From NCBI GenBank assembly GCA_905202055.1, contig CAJKQK010000064.1, positions 1-11,828 on the forward strand: DNA of 11,828 nt. Direction: 5' to 3'. Below the pieces are notes generated by a model. That model ran no database searches and was not told the DNA's origin. It worked only from the letters and a program-made list of their open reading frames with translations. Numbering within the stretch: the first letter of the stretch is position 1; each line of letters starts with the position of its first letter. This DNA comes from an uncultured Oxalobacter sp. GTDB lineage: Bacteria > Pseudomonadota > Gammaproteobacteria > Burkholderiales > Burkholderiaceae_D. A program made the translations under genes and the position numbers. Shown one piece after another: positions 7,522 to 11,828 of this stretch.

Positions 7522-8637
7522 ATGAAAAAAACCATCCTCAAATTCAGCTGTTTCATGACAGGTTTATTGTTCAGTGTCTATGTCGTTGCTGCACAACCGA
7601 TTCAGGACAAGCAACTATCGGGCGGTCTCGTACATAGCCTCTATGTCGATTCGGCCGGGAATGTCTGGGTTTGGGGAGGGTCCAGCCTTGACGGTGTCAG
7701 CAATGAACTGATCCCGTCGATTGCCATGAAAGATGGGCGTTCTGTCCACTCCAACTTCAACAGCAACACGACGTTCGTCATTAAACAGGACGGATCGCTC
7801 TGGGGCTGGGGAAATACCATTGCCGGGCAACTGCGTCTTTTTCCCAAAGACAAGCGAATGAATTCGGCTTTCATCGATATTCCCCGGGAAATTCTGAGCC
7901 ATGCCATCGCGGTGAATGGTGATGGCAGCATATTCGCCATCCAGCCGGACAATTCCCTCTGGGTATGGGGAGAATGGGGAGCCCAGCGGGGAGATGCCGG
8001 TCGTAAAGACACTATTGTTCCCCGTAAAGTCATGAACGACGTGGTTCAGGTCAGTTCAACCAACTATCACACGCTGGCTCTCCAAAAAGACGGCACCATC
8101 TGGGCATGGGGCGACAACCAGTGCGGCGCACTGGGTATCGGCAACCGGACCAAACACGTCAACCCCGTCAAGGTCAGACTCCAGCCACTCGGACAGAGGA
8201 AAGTCGCGAAAATCGCTACCCGCTGGGGCGAATCCTATATCGTTGCCGATGACGGCTCTGTCTGGTATGCCGGTGAATTCAACATCAATCAGGCCGAGTG
8301 TCTCGATCCGCCCCATCTGGTTCCCACACGTGTGACCGACATCGACAATGTTGCCGATATCGCTTTAGGCCAATATCACGAGCTTTACCTGAAAAAAGAC
8401 GGCTCCGTCTGGGCTTCCGGTTACGGCTCCGCAGCCAGTTCCTCTACCATTTATGTTGACAAGGCTCCCCATCAAGTCATGGATCAGGCCCGGGAAATCG
8501 CGGCAGGCGATTGGCATTCCCTCGTTCTCAAAAAAGATGGCACCATCTGGGCATGGGGCGACAATCGTAAAGGCCAGCTGGGCGATGGAACCACCCGGCG
8601 CAGCGCTATCCCCGTTCAGGTCAAATTCCCGAAATAG
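7522..8637 (+). CDS. Exported seven-blade RCC1 beta-propeller protein, candidate immunity partner of the muramidase
   Basis: The protein has 371 residues. A Sec signal peptide (MKKTILKFSCFMTGLLFSVY, then VVAA-Q, cleavage near residue 24) sends it to the periplasm. Seven RCC1 blades are visible at residues about 43, 90, 143, 190, 244, 293 and 339, spaced 46-54. They run from LYVDSAGNVWVWG to KDGTIWAWGDNRKGQLGDGT and the closing strand IPVQVKFPK. Nothing but signal and propeller is present. Blades 4 and 7 share 26 identical bases (8092-8117 and 8539-8564). The ATG follows the muramidase stop by 9 bases; a weak AAGAGA lies 8-9 bases upstream, and translational coupling is likely. Cell-wall toxins are normally paired with an immunity protein exported to the periplasm, and this protein has the right place, linkage and binding fold. 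The immunity role is inference. It could instead be a carrier or adhesin partner. It aligns blade for blade with the protein at 2049-3281. Confidence 0.85.
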   Translation: MKKTILKFSCFMTGLLFSVYVVAAQPIQDKQLSGGLVHSLYVDSAGNVWVWGGSSLDGVSNELIPSIAMKDGRSVHSNFNSNTTFVIKQDGSLWGWGNTIAGQLRLFPKDKRMNSAFIDIPREILSHAIAVNGDGSIFAIQPDNSLWVWGEWGAQRGDAGRKDTIVPRKVMNDVVQVSSTNYHTLALQKDGTIWAWGDNQCGALGIGNRTKHVNPVKVRLQPLGQRKVAKIATRWGESYIVADDGSVWYAGEFNINQAECLDPPHLVPTRVTDIDNVADIALGQYHELYLKKDGSVWASGYGSAASSSTIYVDKAPHQVMDQAREIAAGDWHSLVLKKDGTIWAWGDNRKGQLGDGTTRRSAIPVQVKFPK

Positions 8638-8794
8638 GTTTTTTCCGGAAATACCTGTCAAAAACCGTTCAGTGGCTCTTCACAGCTATTTTTCGGATAG
8701 ACTGCAGTAAAACCCCTTACGTCCTTTTAAATCATCCATCCCACTTGAAAAAGAAAGAAGCACCTCTGGCAAAAACCATTCAGATCCAGGCACC

Positions 8795-10267
8795 TCATTG
8801 CCCCTTTGCAGCAATCTCCGCCTCTGTTGACGCCTTGTCCTTCACCCCTTCGGCATTCAACCCGTTTTTATATTGCACAAAGAAAAACCCGGCCACCGCC
8901 ATCACCACTACCGACAACACATAAGACAGCGTCTCATTTAAAGCCAGCATCTCCGGCGCGACAAACAGATAAGCCGACACCACCGCCGTCATAAAGAGCG
9001 CGGGAATGAACGTGATCCAGACATTCTTGCGGTTGATCACCAGATAAATCGAAATCGCCCACAGCGTAATCGTCGACAGGATCTGGTTCGACCAGGCGAA
9101 ATACCGCCAGATCACATTGAAATCGACAAACATCAGCGCCGCACTGCCCACGAAAAGCGGAAGCGACACCAGCAAACGCTTCACCAGACTCTTCTGATCC
9201 AGTTTCAGGGCATCCGCAATAATCAGCCGGGCCGAACGGAAAGCCGTATCCCCCGACGTAACCGGCGCCGCAATCACGCCGAGCACCGCCAGCGCGCCGC
9301 CCAGCGTCCCCAGCCAGTTCCTCGACATGAAATCCACCACCAGCGCCGCGTTGCCACTCGTGAAAAACGCCTTCCCTTCCGGCGTATGGAACGCATAATT
9401 CGCCGCCGCCGCCCAGATCAGCGCGACGACCCCTTCCGCAATCATCGCCCCGAAAAAAATCGGGCGTCCCTGCTTCTCATTCATCATGCAACGCGCCATC
9501 ATCGGCGACTGCGTCGCGTGGAACCCCGAAATCGCCCCGCAGGCAATCGTCACGAACAGCATCGGAAAAAGGGGCGTCGTTGCCGCCTCCGGATGGGTAT
9601 TCATCAGGCCGTCCGTCACCTCCGGCAGCGCAGGCATATGCCAATACAAATTAAACAGGATCCCCAACGCCATAAACAGAAGCGCTGCCGCAAAAAGCGG
9701 ATACAAACGTCCGATCACCTGATCGATCGGCAGCAGCGTCGCCACAATGTAATACACGAAAATGATCCCCGCCCAGGTCAAAAAACCGAACCCCAGCGTC
9801 TGGTTCGTCAGGCTCACCAGCAATCCGGCAGGCCCGGCAACGAACACCGTCCCCACCAGAATCATCATCACCGGCGTGAACACCCGCACGACCTGCATGA
9901 ACGGCTTGCCCATGAACTTGCCGATAATCTCCGGATAACTCATCCCGCCCGCCCGCAGCGACATCATCCCCGACAGGTAATCATGCACCGACCCGGCGAA
10001 AATACAGCCCAGGACAATCCACAAATACGCCGACGCGCCAAACTTCGCCCCCATAATCGCCCCGAAAATCGGGCCCAGGCCGGCAATATTCAAAAACTGG
10101 ATCAAAAAAACCCGCCACCCCGGCAGTGGAATATAATCCACATTGTCCCGGAGGGCATAAGCCGGCGTCTTGCGGCCGGGATCGATACCGAACACCTTCT
10201 CGGCATAACGGCCATAAACCCGATACCCCACCACCAGCAAAACAAGACTGACAGAAAACGAAATCAT
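8795..10267 (-). CDS. CstA-family membrane transporter, short form
   Basis: The protein has 490 residues and is an integral inner-membrane protein with roughly a dozen hydrophobic segments. Family signatures are clear: FLNIAGLGPIFGAIMGAKFG (from about residue 59), then AGSVHDYLSGMMSLRAGG and SYPEIIGKFMG, and later GAISGFHATQSPMMARCM and TSGDTAFRSARLIIAD. CstA and its relative BtsT in E. coli import peptides or pyruvate, coupled to an ion gradient, and are induced by carbon limitation. Those proteins are about 700 residues long; this one is a compact version with a short polar C-terminal tail (EGVKDKASTEAEIAAKGQ), as seen in other bacteria. The substrate cannot be fixed from sequence; pyruvate or small peptides are the family options. 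The ribosome site is weak. It lies downstream of a terminator that ends the Sel1 gene, so it probably has its own promoter. Its 3' end faces the RCC1 gene; I see no clear terminator in the 157 bases between. Confidence 0.9.
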   Translation of the reverse strand: MISFSVSLVLLVVGYRVYGRYAEKVFGIDPGRKTPAYALRDNVDYIPLPGWRVFLIQFLNIAGLGPIFGAIMGAKFGASAYLWIVLGCIFAGSVHDYLSGMMSLRAGGMSYPEIIGKFMGKPFMQVVRVFTPVMMILVGTVFVAGPAGLLVSLTNQTLGFGFLTWAGIIFVYYIVATLLPIDQVIGRLYPLFAAALLFMALGILFNLYWHMPALPEVTDGLMNTHPEAATTPLFPMLFVTIACGAISGFHATQSPMMARCMMNEKQGRPIFFGAMIAEGVVALIWAAAANYAFHTPEGKAFFTSGNAALVVDFMSRNWLGTLGGALAVLGVIAAPVTSGDTAFRSARLIIADALKLDQKSLVKRLLVSLPLFVGSAALMFVDFNVIWRYFAWSNQILSTITLWAISIYLVINRKNVWITFIPALFMTAVVSAYLFVAPEMLALNETLSYVLSVVVMAVAGFFFVQYKNGLNAEGVKDKASTEAEIAAKGQ

Positions 10268-10291
10268 AAGACGTTCAGAAAATCACCGCCC

Positions 10292-10312
10292 GTGCAAACC
10301 GCTGTTTTGCAC
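10292..10312 (-). promoter_or_regulatory. Hairpin in the CstA-family gene leader
   Basis: GTGCAAA (10292-10298) pairs with TTTGCAC (10306-10312) around a 7-base loop, 25-45 bases upstream of the start codon on the minus strand. It could be an mRNA structure or a protein-binding palindrome. The role is unknown. Confidence 0.35.
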
Positions 10313-10374
10313 AGGCAATCAAGACAAAACAGGAAAACGGAAAACAAAACGGCCATGCAAAAAAATGCCGTATC

Positions 10375-10403
10375 GTAATATTTTACACCCGATCATCCGC
10401 CAA
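10375..10403 (-). promoter_or_regulatory. Candidate promoter of the CstA-family gene
   Basis: On the minus strand TTGGCG (10398-10403) and TATTAC (10375-10380) are spaced by 17 bases, each matching 4 of 6 consensus positions. It lies between the Sel1 terminator and the transporter start and would give a leader of about 100 bases that includes the hairpin at 10292-10312. Confidence 0.3.
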
Positions 10404-10431
10404 ACCCGCCATAGCGACCATAAACCCCATC

Positions 10432-10453
10432 AAAAAAGGGGCATTGCGCCCCC
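10432..10453 (-). terminator. Intrinsic terminator of the second Sel1 gene
   Basis: On the minus strand a GC-rich stem (GGGGC/GCCCC at 10438-10442 and 10448-10452) is followed by six T residues (A-tract at 10432-10437 on the plus strand). It lies 46 bases after the Sel1 stop codon and insulates the transporter gene downstream. Confidence 0.75.
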
Positions 10454-10498
10454 TGGTTGCCGGCTTCTCCCGAATCCCGATACATTTCCCATTCCGGT

Positions 10499-11701
10499 TC
10501 AATCCAGTTGCTTCAGCCACTGCCCCGCCACCGCATTCCCCGCTGCAGCGGCCTTCTCCAGCCAGGCAATGGCTTTCGGCCTGTCGACAGAAACACCGAG
10601 TCCCTTGGCATACATATAACCGAGACGCAATTGTGCATCGGCATTGCCCTGCATGGCCGCCCTGTAAAACCATGCCGCCGCCACAGGCAGATCCTGCGGC
10701 ACCGATTTACCTTCCAGATAAGCCATTCCCATCAAATACTGGGCGAGAGGCATGCCATGATGGGCAGCACGATCCAGCCACATCATGCTCCATGACTTAT
10801 CGGCCGTCACGCCAATGCCGAGTTCCGCCATACGCGACATTGCATACTCGGCGTCCGGATACCCCTGTTCCGCCGCCAGCATATTCCAGTGCAATGCCTG
10901 CTCGTTGCTCTGCCCGACACCCCGGCCGCGCTGGTACATCAGGGCCAGATAAAACTGCGCCATCGGCATCCCCTGTTCCGCCGCTTTCGTCAGATACACA
11001 ACGGCCTTTTCATCGTCCCGGGGATAATAATGGGAAAACGACGCAAACAGGCCCCGGGCCAGTTGCGCCAGCGGCAAGCCCCTGTCCGCCGCCTTTTCCA
11101 CCCAGAAAATCGACTTGTTCAGGTCACGGGGAACCCCCTTGCCCTGGCCATACAGCAACCCGAGATACAGCTGGACCGTCGCAGACCCGTGCCCTGCGGC
11201 CGTGGACAGCCATTTTTCCGCCTCACGGGCATTGGCTTTCACATGCACCCCATTGGCATACAACGTGCCAAGATACAACTGTGCCCGCATGAAACCCTGT
11301 TCGGCAGAACGCCGGATCAGGCGAATCCCCTCATCGATCGTTTTCGCATCCCGGTTGTCTTCAACCGTAAACCGTCCCAGCCAGAAAGCGGACTTCGGGT
11401 CTCCCTGATCCGCCTGATGCCGCAGCTGCCGCATCCAGGCCGATCCGGCCTCATCCGCTTTCTCCTGCCCCGACCCGCTCCTCTTTTCTGTGGCCAACGG
11501 CCGCCCGACCTGATCCGACTCTTCGGACAAAGACCTTTTCAACATCAAAAACAGCGGCTCTTCATTCGACTCGACAAAAACCGTTGTTTCCCTCACCGGC
11601 ATCGCCAGCAAGGCGTCCAGTTTCTTTTCGCTTCCGGCCAAAGCCGTACAAACCAGTATGCTGCCAAGAGCCACCAGCGCGAACGCAATCCCTTTTTTCA
11701 T
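10499..11701 (-). CDS. Secreted Sel1-like repeat protein (about 8 repeats)
   Basis: With the start chosen at 11701 the protein has 400 residues and begins with a Sec signal (MKKGIAFALVALGSILV, cleavage probably after ALA near residue 22). A longer reading from a GTG at 11794 would add 31 polar residues in front of the signal, so the internal ATG is preferred; neither has a strong ribosome site. Residues about 25-98 are a non-repeat, charged segment (SNEEPLFLMLKRSLSEES). From about residue 100 to the end run about eight Sel1 repeats of 36 residues, for example AQLYLGTLYANGVHV, AQFYLALMYQRGRGV and AQLRLGYMYAKGLGV. One repeat is degenerate (ARGLFASFSHYYPRDD). It is a periplasmic or exported protein-binding solenoid, related in architecture to the one at 4033-5487 but with its own N-terminal segment. 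No enzymatic motif is visible. It is followed by a clear terminator. Confidence 0.88.
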   Translation of the reverse strand: MKKGIAFALVALGSILVCTALAGSEKKLDALLAMPVRETTVFVESNEEPLFLMLKRSLSEESDQVGRPLATEKRSGSGQEKADEAGSAWMRQLRHQADQGDPKSAFWLGRFTVEDNRDAKTIDEGIRLIRRSAEQGFMRAQLYLGTLYANGVHVKANAREAEKWLSTAAGHGSATVQLYLGLLYGQGKGVPRDLNKSIFWVEKAADRGLPLAQLARGLFASFSHYYPRDDEKAVVYLTKAAEQGMPMAQFYLALMYQRGRGVGQSNEQALHWNMLAAEQGYPDAEYAMSRMAELGIGVTADKSWSMMWLDRAAHHGMPLAQYLMGMAYLEGKSVPQDLPVAAAWFYRAAMQGNADAQLRLGYMYAKGLGVSVDRPKAIAWLEKAAAAGNAVAGQWLKQLD

Positions 11702-11828
11702 CAATACCACGCCCGAAAACCTTTCCTGCCGCCTGACAGTGTTTACAGCTGCCAGACGACTCTGCTCCAACATCCCGTCAGAGATGTCACCCACGGGGAC
11801 ATTTCCAATGCTGCCTTATTATTGTTCT

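Noticed and set aside
8638..8794. Possible terminator between the RCC1 gene and the CstA-family gene
   Set aside because: There are T-rich patches, but I find no stem with enough paired GC bases in front of them.
9386..10378. Plus-strand open frame of 330 codons opposite the CstA-family gene
   Set aside because: Arg/His/Gln-rich and patternless, as expected from the reverse complement of a membrane protein gene.
11702..11794. N-terminal extension of the second Sel1 protein from a GTG start
   Set aside because: It would place 31 polar residues before a standard signal peptide; the internal ATG at 11701 gives a normal exported protein.
1..11828. CRISPR arrays, insertion-sequence ends, tRNA or rRNA genes, secretion-system genes
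   Set aside because: I looked for regularly spaced repeats, transposase motifs, tRNA-like arms and type VI components and saw none; the repeats present are protein-coding RCC1 and Sel1 repeats.

Overview
The window looks like chromosomal DNA of a moderately GC-rich Gram-negative bacterium. My best guess is a betaproteobacterium of the Burkholderiales, possibly Oxalobacter-like. The support is several proteins with Sec signal peptides, a periplasmic FKBP-type prolyl isomerase, secreted Sel1-repeat proteins and a short CstA-type transporter. No rRNA, tRNA or marker gene settles the taxonomy, so this is inference.

Layout from left to right. (1) The 3' end of an RCC1-repeat gene (+, ends at 134). 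(2) A 481-residue regulator (+, 241-1686) that appears to be two GntR-type units fused head to tail. (3) A broken 3' fragment of a receiver-domain gene (-, 1714-1911). (4) A complete seven-blade RCC1 protein with a membrane anchor (+, 2049-3281), preceded by a perfect 10-bp inverted repeat and separated from the next, convergent gene by a perfect 11-bp hairpin. (5) A periplasmic FKBP prolyl isomerase (-, 3338-3844) and a long secreted Sel1-repeat protein (-, 4033-5487). (6) A 411-bp intergenic region that probably holds divergent promoters. (7) A 537-residue protein with a disordered proline-rich N-terminal half and a C-terminal domain resembling the lysozyme-like toxin domain of pesticin (+, 5899-7512), followed after 9 bases by a second complete seven-blade RCC1 protein with a Sec signal (+, 7522-8637). 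(8) A CstA-family transporter (-, 8795-10267) and upstream of it a second secreted Sel1-repeat protein (-, 10499-11701), with a factor-independent terminator between them.

The part that best fits a little-described system is (7). A probable peptidoglycan-cutting effector without a signal peptide is linked in one short operon to an exported beta-propeller. This is the layout expected of a secreted cell-wall toxin and its periplasmic immunity protein, with RCC1 as the immunity fold. Two further RCC1 paralogues lie in the window without a toxin beside them in the visible sequence, and two secreted Sel1 proteins flank the region. Together they suggest an island of repeat-protein paralogues, possibly orphan immunity or envelope-binding proteins. 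This functional reading is a hypothesis; the domain assignments are firmer than the roles.
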